In this document: piece by piece, positions 1-5,961 of the stretch | How the letters are laid out: each line of letters starts with the position of its first letter | Position numbering within the stretch: the stretch's first letter is position 1 | NCBI GenBank assembly: GCA_026392575.1 | Contig: JAPLBU010000159.1 | Span: 1-7,678 of the forward strand | Direction of reading: 5' to 3' | Source of the DNA: Actinomycetota bacterium | GTDB taxonomy: Bacteria; Actinomycetota; Actinomycetes; S36-B12 | Length of the DNA stretch: 7,678 nt | The notes under the pieces: model-generated | Seen by the model: only the letters and a program-made list of their open reading frames with translations | Databases searched by the model: none | What the model was told of the DNA's origin: nothing | Position numbers and translations under genes: made by a program

Positions 1-172
1 GGGCGAGGTCAGCCTCTTCGGTGGCACTCCCCAGCACCTCAGTAACGGTCCGGTCGTCAGCGACTTTGACGTGCGAACGTGAAAGAGTCGTGACATCGTG
101 GTTCCGGCTCAGTGCACATTTCACGGTCTCGAGCCCAAGCCCCGCGGACGCGCCAATAACAGCAATTCTCAT
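1..172 (-). CDS. NAD(P)-binding Rossmann-fold protein, N-terminal part (cut by left edge)
   Basis: The first 57 residues are visible and begin MRIAVIGASAGLGLETVKCA. The beta-strand followed by the glycine-rich turn at residues 7-13 (GASAGLG) is the dinucleotide-binding motif of atypical SDR / NAD(P)H-binding (NmrA-like) proteins, and the 'DVTTLSRS' stretch at residues 26-33 is the usual second strand with a basic residue that would favour NADP(H). Two ATG codons are adjacent; I prefer the second (172-170) because the AGGA upstream is 5 nt away, against 2 nt for the first. Substrate and pathway cannot be told from this piece. It lies on the far side of the tRNA fragment from the B6 cluster, so it probably belongs to the older chromosome and not to the catabolic module. 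Confidence 0.7.
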   Translation of the reverse strand, partial: MRIAVIGASAGLGLETVKCALSRNHDVTTLSRSHVKVADDRTVTEVLGSATEEADLA

Positions 173-372
173 CATTTTCCTGACTTTTTACGCGGGGCGA
201 AGGATCACTTTCCGCAACAATCTGGCAAAAGATCCGACTGAGAATTTACGTTATCAGACACTCAAATTGACTGGGGTAGCTGAGCGCCCGGACGGTAGAC
301 AGATCCCGCAACGGCAATCCCCGGTAAGGGAAGGGCTCTGCCCAGAGCCTGGTTGACATCAGGGCAGCACCA
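173..372. other. Intergenic stretch without recognisable gene
   Basis: This stretch is AT-richer near 176-265, where the promoter of the left-edge gene should lie; I see no convincing -35/-10 pair. A short inverted repeat, GGCTCTG-cc-CAGAGCC, sits at 334-349. The minus-strand reading frame continuing from the transposase fragment runs through 262-372, but its residues no longer resemble a transposase and I do not recognise them. Confidence 0.5.
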
Positions 373-474
373 CACATTGAAACGCCGCGCCACCTCCACG
401 ACCGACTCACCGTCGTGGACCACGAACGACACCGCTTGATACCTGTGCTCCATGACACTCAGTTCCACCAACAT
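373..474 (-). pseudogene. IS481-family transposase, N-terminal remnant
   Basis: On the minus strand an ORF gives MLVELSVMEHRYQAVSFVVH at its start, followed by a helix reading EVARRFNV. This is the characteristic opening of actinobacterial IS481-family (IS3-related) transposases, which typically continues with the second half of a helix-turn-helix (Ser-Arg-x-Thr...) and a DDE core. Here similarity stops inside the helix-turn-helix, directly after FNV; the following roughly 36 residues are unrelated and the ORF ends at 262. The DDE catalytic domain is absent, so no active transposase can be made. An in-frame ATG at 492 could extend the ORF by six residues, but the family normally starts at the codon at 474. 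No terminal inverted repeats or target duplications could be identified with confidence. Confidence 0.65.
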
Positions 475-517
475 CAGAGGAGTGTCAAGCATCAGGCGGA
501 ACTACACACGCAAGGAG

Positions 518-560
518 TGGGGCGGGTCGGGCTCGAACCGACGACGACCAGATTATGAGT
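518..560 (-). tRNA. 3' fragment of a CAT-anticodon tRNA (Met/Ile2 type), probable att site
   Basis: Read on the minus strand, the segment holds an anticodon loop CTCATAA (anticodon CAT), a variable region, a perfect T-arm (GTCGG-TTCGAGC-CCGAC), the 3' acceptor strand CCGCCCC and discriminator A, with no encoded CCA. The bases that should form the 5' half of the anticodon stem (to the right, from about 561) do not pair with the 3' half, and no D-arm or 5' acceptor strand (expected GGGGCGG) follows. It is therefore not a functional tRNA gene. A break at the anticodon loop, with everything 3' of it retained, is the classic form of the duplicated attachment site left by tyrosine-recombinase elements that integrate in tRNA genes. 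Elongator Met and Ile2 (lysidine) tRNAs cannot be told apart from this half. Confidence 0.75.
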
Positions 561-859
561 TCCACAGGTGCATCCATTCGGAGCCTCTGACATGGCCCGA
601 ATAGCGTTACTTAGCAACATGTGTGACCCCTCCGTGTCGTTGCGCGAGAGTAGCCCATCCCCCGGACACTGGGGGAAACGGGGCATTCCCGGGGTACCCG
701 CCAGCCCACCGAAGAGTCCTGGCACAGTCGAATCTTCATCGACGTTCCGTCAGCGTCGATACTGTCCCGGCTGGGAAGCCGTTGTCCTGCAACGGGTGCG
801 GCAAGGCCTAGATGTCGCCTTGGCGTGGCACCCAATCGACATTCCCAACTGCACCTTCG
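561..859. other. Non-coding or degenerate stretch
   Basis: No ORF here resembles a known protein in any frame and I regard those present as chance. Short structures are visible: a hairpin TCCCCC-7 nt-GGGGGA at 658-676, and an inverted repeat ATCGACG-9 nt-CGTCGAT at 738-760. Neither is followed by a T-run on either strand. The stretch lies between the tRNA fragment and the palindrome ending the catabolic operon, so it may be the terminal part of an integrated element. Confidence 0.45.
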
Positions 860-895
860 CCGCACATCTGAAGGCGATCGCCTTCAGATGTGCGG
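860..895 (-). terminator. Perfect 36-bp palindrome, probable operon terminator
   Basis: The arm CCGCACATCTGAAGGCGA (860-877) is followed with no spacer by its exact reverse complement (878-895), with GCGATCGC at the centre. As RNA it could fold into a stem of about 16 bp with a 4-nt loop from either strand. It lies about 60 bp beyond the stop codon of the last minus-strand gene, which is where the operon terminator should be. There is no U-tract, which is common in actinobacterial terminators. A binding site for a dimeric protein is the alternative. Confidence 0.6.
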
Positions 896-925
896 TGTCG
901 ACCGAACTGTCACCTGGCCCACCAC

Positions 926-941
926 CACGACTACCGTCGTG
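926..941 (-). terminator. Small hairpin just after the last gene of the operon
   Basis: CACGAC-TACC-GTCGTG forms a 6-bp stem with a 4-nt loop, starting 15 bp beyond the stop codon of the PEBP gene. With the long palindrome at 860-895 it could make a two-part terminator or a 3'-end stabilising structure. It has no T-run. Confidence 0.35.
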
Positions 942-956
942 CCTTCGTTGGTGCGG

Positions 957-1424
957 TCACGCAGTCGGAGTGCTGAAGAGCCCCACAAGCCGATTCTGCT
1001 CGACGATGTTGTCGGCATATCGATCCAGGAACTCCTCGCGTGTTGGCGTACCCGCTACCACTGTGTTCAGAGCGAAGACCCAGAAGTAGTAGTGATGCAG
1101 CCCATGGCCGGGCGGGGGCTGGGGGCCGAGGTACCCCGGGGTCCCGATGCCGTTCGGTCCCGACGTGAATCGAAGATCGGACTCACCATCGAGCCGGTCC
1201 GTTGCGACGGGGATGTTGTAGAGAGTCCAGTGCGTGAACCCCTGAGGAAGTGGCGCGTCTGGGTCGTGGCACACCAGCGCCAGTTCAACTGCGTCCGCAG
1301 GCACTCCGCTGATCCGGATGACGGGGGCGCGGTTTGCGCCATCCTGGGAGCACTCGGCCGGAATCCCAGCTTCACTCTCGAAGTCATCCGACGTAACTCT
1401 CAAATCTCCCAAACGCAGGCCCAT
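957..1424 (-). CDS. YbhB/YbcL-type phosphatidylethanolamine-binding (PEBP/RKIP-like) protein
   Basis: The product of 155 residues has the two PEBP signatures: DPDAP at residues 54-58 with HW at 65-66, and a GYLGPQPPPGHGLHHYYF block at 97-114. These line the conserved anion/phosphate-binding pocket of the fold. The length is normal for bacterial members, and I see no signal peptide, so it should be cytoplasmic. I chose ATG 1424 over the upstream in-frame codon at 1460 because AGGGAG lies 6 nt before it and the family normally begins with this short strand. It is the last gene before the terminator structures, 76 bp behind the acetamidomethylene-succinate hydrolase. Bacterial PEBPs have no settled function, and a role in B6 breakdown is only suggested by position. 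Confidence 0.85.
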   Translation of the reverse strand: MGLRLGDLRVTSDDFESEAGIPAECSQDGANRAPVIRISGVPADAVELALVCHDPDAPLPQGFTHWTLYNIPVATDRLDGESDLRFTSGPNGIGTPGYLGPQPPPGHGLHHYYFWVFALNTVVAGTPTREEFLDRYADNIVEQNRLVGLFSTPTA

Positions 1425-1430
1425 GATGAA

Positions 1431-1436
1431 CTCCCT
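1431..1436 (-). promoter_or_regulatory. Ribosome binding site deciding the PEBP start
   Basis: AGGGAG on the minus strand, 6 nt before the ATG at 1424; the upstream alternative start at 1460 has no comparable site. Confidence 0.6.
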
Positions 1437-1481
1437 ACTCAGTTGTCGTTTGACCAGCACCGCTTGATGCGTGTACTGGTA

Positions 1482-1502
1482 TCTGGCTGTTGTCTGGCTG
1501 TT
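1482..1502. repeat. Tandem 10-bp direct repeat with 11-bp period
   Basis: TCTGGCTGTT occurs at 1482-1491 and again at 1493-1502. The second copy contains the stop codon of the hydrolase gene. It looks like a small slippage duplication. Confidence 0.6.
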
Positions 1503-2313
1503 ATCCAGTCAGTCCGAGAATGACGGAGGTGACCTGATCAGGCACTTCCTCCGGCACATAGTGGTCTGCATCCGCGAGCTCGACCGCGCTGATATCGGGA
1601 CGCAGTTCTTGAGTTCGAGCCCACGCGTCCTCGCTTACCAGGGAACTCTCAGCTCCGCGCACGAGAATCGTGGGCACCGTTAGTCGCTGCAGGGCGGGGG
1701 CAAGGTCCGCGCGGAGTCCCGTCACGGTCTGCGCCATCGCCGACGCACTGGCGAGGGGGCGGAACCCGACTTCGGACTTTGCGAATCCCGTGCGGGCCCT
1801 GATCGCGATCGCATCCTCGGGCAGGCGACGATACCTCGCTCGAAGGTAGTCCTCTACGCCTTCGAGAGTCTCGAAGTGACTGGGCGCTCCGGTGACACGG
1901 GCATCCAGCGCATCCATGACTTCAGTCTCGATGAATGGCGTGTAATCGATGGCCACAACCCCCTCCACAAGTTCCGGGCGCTGTGCAGCAAGCTCGATCG
2001 CATTGCGGGCACCGAGCGAGTGCCCCACAACAAAGACACGTGAGGCCAGGATCCCCGACTCGATCAGTGTGGCGACATCGCCTGCGAAGTCAGTTGCGCC
2101 GTAGCCGCAGGCAGGCTTCGCGCTCCGCCCGTGTCCTCGTTGGTCCATGGCGACCACCTGCACATGCCTGGACAGCCTGGACGCCACCGGCGTCCAGATG
2201 GCGAGGTTGGCAGTAACGCCATGCAGGAGGATCACGCTGACCGGAGCCGGTGGAGTCATGAACACGCAGAAGTCAAGCCCGCCAATATCGACGTGCCGTG
2301 ACTCCTTCAACAT
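1501..2313 (-). CDS. 2-(Acetamidomethylene)succinate hydrolase (alpha/beta hydrolase)
   Basis: Likely last ring-derived step of B6 breakdown: hydrolysis of (E)-2-(acetamidomethylene)succinate to succinate semialdehyde, acetate, ammonia and CO2 (EC 3.5.1.29). The 270-residue alpha/beta hydrolase has the oxyanion-region HG at 31-32, the nucleophile elbow GHSLG at 97-101 (Ser99), Asp123 in AIDYTPFIET and His251 in DADHYV. The unusual position of the acid after strand 6, and the blocks VGHSLGARN, FIETEVMDALDARV and RPLASASAMAQT, match the M. loti enzyme (mlr6787) as I remember it, with triad spacing conserved (a constant offset of 7 from Ser106/Asp130/His258). I chose ATG 2313 because GGAG lies 6 nt upstream; GTG 2325 is the alternative. 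It lies 26 bp after the dehydrogenase gene, in the same operon. No secretion signal is seen. Confidence 0.9.
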   Translation of the reverse strand: MLKESRHVDIGGLDFCVFMTPPAPVSVILLHGVTANLAIWTPVASRLSRHVQVVAMDQRGHGRSAKPACGYGATDFAGDVATLIESGILASRVFVVGHSLGARNAIELAAQRPELVEGVVAIDYTPFIETEVMDALDARVTGAPSHFETLEGVEDYLRARYRRLPEDAIAIRARTGFAKSEVGFRPLASASAMAQTVTGLRADLAPALQRLTVPTILVRGAESSLVSEDAWARTQELRPDISAVELADADHYVPEEVPDQVTSVILGLTG

Positions 2314-2319
2314 GTCAGA

Positions 2320-2323
2320 CTCC
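2320..2323 (-). promoter_or_regulatory. Ribosome binding site deciding the hydrolase start
   Basis: GGAG on the minus strand, 6 nt before the ATG at 2313. This favours that codon over the in-frame GTG at 2325, which itself overlaps the site. Confidence 0.55.
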
Positions 2324-2339
2324 ACCGGCCTTCCCAGCC

Positions 2340-3281
2340 TCAGATCTGGTTCGGGCTCAGCGGCGCAGGCAGCGCCTTGCGGACCGCGACGAGCTGGCGG
2401 ACGATCTCCTGGCGCTTGGCCATGACATCGCCTTCGCCATACTCGAAGATGCCACCGCCGGTCTTCATCCCGAGCGTTCCCGCCTCTACGAGGTCGGTGG
2501 CGAACTTGGAGATCTCCTCACTCTTGCTGAGGTCAGCATTGAGATAGGAGGCGACGCTTGTGTAGATGTCCAGGCCCGCCATATCGAGGAGTCGCATCGG
2601 CCCGATGACCGACAGCTTGTACCCGATACCCCAACGGACGCAGATATCAAGGTCCTTCTGCGAGATGATGCCTTCATCCACGAGGGCGAGGCACTCGCGC
2701 AGAATCGCATAGAGAACTCGATTCTCCACGAAGCCGGGCTTCTCTCGCTCCAGTACCGCCTCATACCCGAAGGCATGAACGATCTCCAGGATCCGGTCCG
2801 TCACGGCCTGATCCGTCTGCTGCCCGGGGATGATCTCGATCATGGGGATGATGTGGGGCGGGTTCGACCAGTGCATGCCCACGAACCGTTCCGGGTGAGC
2901 CAATGCGACTGCGATGTCCGTTACCGGAATGCCCGAAGTGTTGGTCGCGATGATGACATCGTCGCCAATGTACGTCTCGACCTCAGCCATTACGGTGCGC
3001 TTCAGTTCGAGCCTCTCAGGGATGCATTCGATCACTAGAGCCGTGCCTTCAAGAGACTCCTTCAGATCCGTGCAGAATGTGATCGATCCCGATCCCGCTT
3101 GAGGTGCCTCGAGCTGTTCGAGCACTCCTTGAGCCATGCCACACATGGTCTTCGCGTTGTCCAATGCCGCGGAACTGACGTCGTAAACGCGGACGTCGGC
3201 GCCGACTCGGGCGAGTACGGCCGCGATGCCGGGGCCCATGGTGCCTGATCCGACGACCGTGCAAGTGCGAGGAATCTCCAT
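2340..3281 (-). CDS. 5-Formyl-3-hydroxy-2-methylpyridine-4-carboxylate 5-dehydrogenase (3-hydroxyacyl-CoA dehydrogenase family)
   Basis: Likely oxidises the 5-formyl group of FHMPC to the carboxylate with NAD+, giving 3-hydroxy-2-methylpyridine-4,5-dicarboxylate (EC 1.2.1.100). The 313-residue product has an N-terminal Rossmann domain with GSGTMG at 11-16 and Asp34 at the end of strand 2, favouring NAD. The active-site region follows with His137, Asn140 and Glu149 in MHWSNPPHIIPMIE, then a C-terminal helical dimerisation domain from about 183 (PGFVENRVLY). Ordinary hydroxyacyl-CoA dehydrogenases have HFFNP at the catalytic His; HWSNPPHIIPMIE, WGIGYK and IGPMRLLDMAGLDIY are instead what I remember of the M. 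loti enzyme mlr6793. I chose ATG 3281 because AAGGGA lies shortly upstream and the fold begins immediately; a start at 3350 would add 23 residues of no resemblance. A 79-bp gap separates it from the decarboxylase gene. Confidence 0.88.
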   Translation of the reverse strand: MEIPRTCTVVGSGTMGPGIAAVLARVGADVRVYDVSSAALDNAKTMCGMAQGVLEQLEAPQAGSGSITFCTDLKESLEGTALVIECIPERLELKRTVMAEVETYIGDDVIIATNTSGIPVTDIAVALAHPERFVGMHWSNPPHIIPMIEIIPGQQTDQAVTDRILEIVHAFGYEAVLEREKPGFVENRVLYAILRECLALVDEGIISQKDLDICVRWGIGYKLSVIGPMRLLDMAGLDIYTSVASYLNADLSKSEEISKFATDLVEAGTLGMKTGGGIFEYGEGDVMAKRQEIVRQLVAVRKALPAPLSPNQI

Positions 3282-3360
3282 ATTCGACGTCCCTTTCGAC
3301 TGATCTCCCTGTGCGATGTGGCGGTCACCACCGTCGCCCCAACTGTTCACGCTCTAGCGA

Positions 3361-4104
3361 CTAACTCCCCCAGTTCCCTTCCATACGTGCAAGCTTCCGG
3401 GTCAGATAAGCCCAGAAGTTCTCCTGCGCTCGGGCAGGGTAAATGGTCTTTCGCTTCTGGAGGATCTCTTCTCGGGGTGGCACTGCATGCGGCAGCCCAG
3501 ACTGTGCCAGCAGAATCTGCATCCGCGCTGCGTCCTCGAGAAAGACACCGGCCAGGGTCGCCGACTTAACGTCGGGGCCTCCGAATGCTGCGCCATGATT
3601 GCGGAGGAACACCGCGAGCGCATCGCCGAGCGCTGCCGCGTGAGCCCTTCCCAAATCAGGTGTATTGATCAAGTCGCTGGTACCTGTGTAGTGGGGCACT
3701 CCCTGCTCGACGAACCAGACCCCTTCGTTGCTGAAGGCCTCGAGCTGCGCGCCCGTGGCGGACATGGCGATCGAGTAGATCGGGTGCGTGTGCCCGACGA
3801 CGTTCAGATCGGGCCGCGCTCGCAGGATCTCAGTGTGCAACGGCCATTCGAGGTGTCGCAGGCCGTCACCTTCCAGGATCCTTCCGTCGAAGTCGATCAG
3901 GATGAAGTCCTGCTCCCCCACCTCCTCGAGACCCAGATTGCCTCGCTTAAGCCAAAGCCCCCGCCCATGAGGGTCCCGAAGCGACATGTGTCCTAGCGAG
4001 AGATCGCCGTGGCCTTCCATCTCCAGGATGCGATGCGCACGCGCCAACTCGCCAAGCATCTCGCGAATCTCATCGGGCGGGTCAATCGGACCGAGTTCAG
4101 TCAC
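3361..4104 (-). CDS. 3-Hydroxy-2-methylpyridine-4,5-dicarboxylate 4-decarboxylase (class II aldolase/adducin fold)
   Basis: Likely removes the 4-carboxyl group to give 2-methyl-3-hydroxypyridine-5-carboxylate (EC 4.1.1.51), the substrate of the flavin oxygenase encoded upstream. The 247-residue product is a class II aldolase-fold protein: Glu86 in HLEWPLH, metal ligands His105 and His107 in GHTHPIYS, and a third His170 in RNHGAAFGG. The N-terminal GHGDLSLGHMSLRDP (31-45) is the usual substrate/phosphate-loop region, altered as in the M. loti decarboxylase mlr6791. Family membership alone would also fit sugar-phosphate aldolases or epimerases; the assignment rests on the surrounding B6 genes. 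The start is GTG 4104, with GAGG 8 nt upstream and a 9-nt gap to the preceding stop. The length is close to the rhizobial enzyme. Confidence 0.85.
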   Translation of the reverse strand: MTELGPIDPPDEIREMLGELARAHRILEMEGHGDLSLGHMSLRDPHGRGLWLKRGNLGLEEVGEQDFILIDFDGRILEGDGLRHLEWPLHTEILRARPDLNVVGHTHPIYSIAMSATGAQLEAFSNEGVWFVEQGVPHYTGTSDLINTPDLGRAHAAALGDALAVFLRNHGAAFGGPDVKSATLAGVFLEDAARMQILLAQSGLPHAVPPREEILQKRKTIYPARAQENFWAYLTRKLARMEGNWGS

Positions 4105-4113
4105 GTGGATACC

Positions 4114-4698
4114 TCACTTGTTCGCCTCTGCCACTGTCATTCCGCCGACTCGATTGAGAGGGCGCGCGCCACTTGAGACAGCGACGACAATCACGATTTC
4201 GTCGACTCGGGGGGCATCTGGGATCCACAGGGTCATCGCGTCGTAATGCGATCGCACCCAAATTTCATCCTTGTACGCCAGTGGGATGTCTATCGACTGG
4301 CCTGGGCCCGCCAACTTGGATACCGACGAGATCCAGGCCTTGCCCCCGCCGACCTGTTCTCTGAAGGCATCCCCGAAAACGCTGGTGATACAGGCGACAC
4401 CGTGTTCCTGCTCACCGTCTAGACCGACCAGCGCGCCCTTGCCATAGCCCTCGACTTCAAGTCCCCCAAGGAGGGCCACGGCCCTGCGGCCCAGCTCAGC
4501 TCCAATCAAATGGCTAGGACCGGTCAAAGCAGATAGATCGTCCTGAAATGGGAGACCTGCCAAGGGGTTTCGCAGCACTACGCCGACAGCTGCCTTGATG
4601 AGAGGGGCATCCAGCGGCACCGATCGAATCGCGGTTATCTCGGAAACCGAGGAGAACCACTCTCTGACGAAGTACTCATCCGTGATGCGCGAGTTCAC
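4114..4698 (-). CDS. DUF1185 / AA_synth ('amino acid synthesis') family protein
   Basis: The 194-residue product matches the DUF1185 family throughout: NPLAG at 44-48, a central GYGKGALVGLDGEQEHG (84-100), FGDAFREQVGGGKAWI (108-123), the GPGQSIDIPL strand (131-140), then RSHYDAM (149-155) and PDAPRVDEIV (160-169). These invariant Gly/Asp/His-rich blocks look like an active or binding site, but I know of no established activity; the family name has no secure biochemical basis. The start is GTG 4698, whose GTGA overlaps the oxygenase stop by 4 nt, so the two are probably translationally coupled. The ORF stays open to 4962, but that part is the antisense-shifted shadow of the oxygenase gene. No signal peptide or membrane segment is visible. 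Confidence 0.88.
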   Translation of the reverse strand: MNSRITDEYFVREWFSSVSEITAIRSVPLDAPLIKAAVGVVLRNPLAGLPFQDDLSALTGPSHLIGAELGRRAVALLGGLEVEGYGKGALVGLDGEQEHGVACITSVFGDAFREQVGGGKAWISSVSKLAGPGQSIDIPLAYKDEIWVRSHYDAMTLWIPDAPRVDEIVIVVAVSSGARPLNRVGGMTVAEANK

Positions 4699-5822
4699 AA
4701 GGCACCCAGGGCTGTCTTCGCGGTGGGGTCGTACTTCGCAGTCTCGAGCACTTCGTCCGTGAATTGATTCCCCTTGGACATGCTGCGCGTGTCTGCGAAG
4801 AATGCAGACCGTGACTGGCAACGATCCGTGTAGGGCCGCTCCTCGATCTCCCACGCCTGCAACGCGTCTGCGATGGTCAAGAACGCAGGGTCGGACACAT
4901 TCTGAGCGAGCGTGTACGCATTGACGAGTGCACATCCGGCTCCCTGCCCCAAGGCCGGGCACATTGCGTGGCCAGCATCACCAACAAGGGCGACACTTCC
5001 TGCCGACCACGTATCCAAGACGTTTGTCTGGTACCCGTCATAGCGGCCGTGCAGTTTGGCTGCCGGTTCGAGAATCGGACGAAGATGCGGGAAGTGCTCA
5101 GCCCACAGATCGAGACTGATGGGCACTGTCGAGCCCTCCTTGTCCGCGATCGGCGCCATGAGCGCGATGTAGAGGTCGTTCTCGTTACAGGGGACGTACA
5201 GAACCCTCAGTACTCGGGGCTCGAATCGCCAGAAGTCGATGACGTTGTCCCAATTCCCGGGCCCGAGCTTCTCCTTGTTGCGGGGGACGATCAGGCGAGT
5301 GATGCCATCGTCATACCGCGACCTCTTCTGCCCGAAGCCGATGGACTCACGGACCTTGGACGCGACACCGTCGGCGCCCACGACAAGATCCGCTTCGCGG
5401 CGTTCACCGTTGGCTAGTTCGATCCACCCGCTTGGATCGGCTGCAACCACCTCAGAGTCCACTCGAATCTCCACACCCAAACGCATGGCTCCATCGACCA
5501 TCACCTGGTGCAGGTCCTTGCGGGTCATCGTCCGCCAATGAAGGCCGTCGAAATCCTCTTGGGAGACGATCTCGTTCTGCACCCTCGTCTCGTAAAATGG
5601 CGGTGTCATCGATCGAGGGATCAGGACAGAGAGCATTCCCAAGGCATCGAGCACTTTGAGACTGTTGTTCCACATCACGATGCCTGCACCCAAGGCGCGC
5701 AACTCGGCGCCCTTCTCGTGCATCGTCACCGACCAGCCTCTCTGCGCGAGCGCTGCAGCAGCGGCAAGGCCTGCGAAGCCACCGCCGGCTACCTCCGCAT
5801 GTCGTCCCTGACCGTCAACCAT
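4695..5822 (-). CDS. 2-Methyl-3-hydroxypyridine-5-carboxylate oxygenase (MHPCO), flavin ring-opening enzyme
   Basis: Key step of the pathway: NAD(P)H- and O2-dependent hydroxylation and ring opening of the hydroxypyridine to (E)-2-(acetamidomethylene)succinate (EC 1.14.13.242). The 375-residue product is a group A flavoprotein monooxygenase: the FAD dinucleotide motif GGGFAG at 13-18, Glu36 at the end of strand 2 (MHEKGAEL), the DG motif at 151-152 (VVGADGVASKVR), and the second FAD motif GDAGHAMCPALGQGAG at 281-296. Diagnostic blocks shared with M. loti MHPCO (mlr6788, from memory) are AEVAGGGFAGL, WRTMTRKDLH, LIVPRNKEKLG, LYVPCNENDLYIALMAP and SMSKGNQFT near the C terminus. ATG 5822 has GGGGAG 6 nt upstream. 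It follows a 139-bp AT-richer gap and is therefore the likely head of the six-gene unit. NicC-type 6-hydroxynicotinate monooxygenase is the nearest alternative but does not fit the neighbours. Confidence 0.92.
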   Translation of the reverse strand: MVDGQGRHAEVAGGGFAGLAAAAALAQRGWSVTMHEKGAELRALGAGIVMWNNSLKVLDALGMLSVLIPRSMTPPFYETRVQNEIVSQEDFDGLHWRTMTRKDLHQVMVDGAMRLGVEIRVDSEVVAADPSGWIELANGERREADLVVGADGVASKVRESIGFGQKRSRYDDGITRLIVPRNKEKLGPGNWDNVIDFWRFEPRVLRVLYVPCNENDLYIALMAPIADKEGSTVPISLDLWAEHFPHLRPILEPAAKLHGRYDGYQTNVLDTWSAGSVALVGDAGHAMCPALGQGAGCALVNAYTLAQNVSDPAFLTIADALQAWEIEERPYTDRCQSRSAFFADTRSMSKGNQFTDEVLETAKYDPTAKTALGAL

Positions 5823-5961
5823 TGTTAACTCCCCTCGCCATGACCCACAGGGCCATGCTCGTTGCTGCCTTTTCGAATGATGAGATTCCCATCGAACAGA
5901 ATCTTCGTCGTACTATGACATGTCTTCGTTTCACTATCTACAAAATGTGCATCATTCTATG
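5823..5961 (-). promoter_or_regulatory. Candidate promoter/operator region of the oxygenase operon
   Basis: This 139-bp gap is visibly AT-richer than the genes around it and precedes the oxygenase start. Features seen: TCTTCGT (plus strand) at 5902-5908 and again at 5923-5929, a 21-bp period equal to two helical turns; GACATGTC, an 8-bp palindrome, at 5917-5924 overlapping the second copy; and AGATTC-10 nt-GAATCT at 5883-5904. A minus-strand -10-like TAGAAT (5959-5954) and a weak TTGTAG (5943-5938) are present, but no good -35/-10 pair at normal spacing. The operator role is inference. Confidence 0.4.

Noticed and set aside
334..349. GGCTCTG/CAGAGCC inverted repeat as an IS end or operator
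   Set aside because: Short, 2-nt spacer, no partner copy found in the window, and no gene start correctly placed.
658..676. Hairpin TCCCCC/GGGGGA as a rho-independent terminator
   Set aside because: No T-run on either strand and no gene ends next to it.
492..725. Minus-strand ORF of 77 residues spanning the tRNA fragment
   Set aside because: Its C-terminal part is just the translation of the tRNA 3' end, a common artefact.
568..1523. Long plus-strand ORFs across 568-1089 and 825-1523
   Set aside because: They run antisense to the PEBP gene and through the non-coding stretch, with no family resemblance and arginine/serine-rich composition typical of shadow frames in GC-rich DNA.
3282..3350. 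Upstream start at 3350 for the dehydrogenase
   Set aside because: The added 23 residues do not resemble the family, whose Rossmann strand begins right after the ATG at 3281, which also has a ribosome binding site.
4699..4962. N-terminal extension of the DUF1185 ORF up to 4962
   Set aside because: The extra residues come from another frame of the oxygenase gene and have Cys/Arg-rich unnatural composition; the family begins near the GTG at 4698 that overlaps the oxygenase stop.
4695..5822. Assignment as 6-hydroxynicotinate 3-monooxygenase or 5-pyridoxate oxygenase (pathway II)
   Set aside because: The decarboxylase and FHMPC dehydrogenase next to it make sense only for pathway I, and several blocks match the MHPC oxygenase; sequence alone cannot fully exclude altered specificity.
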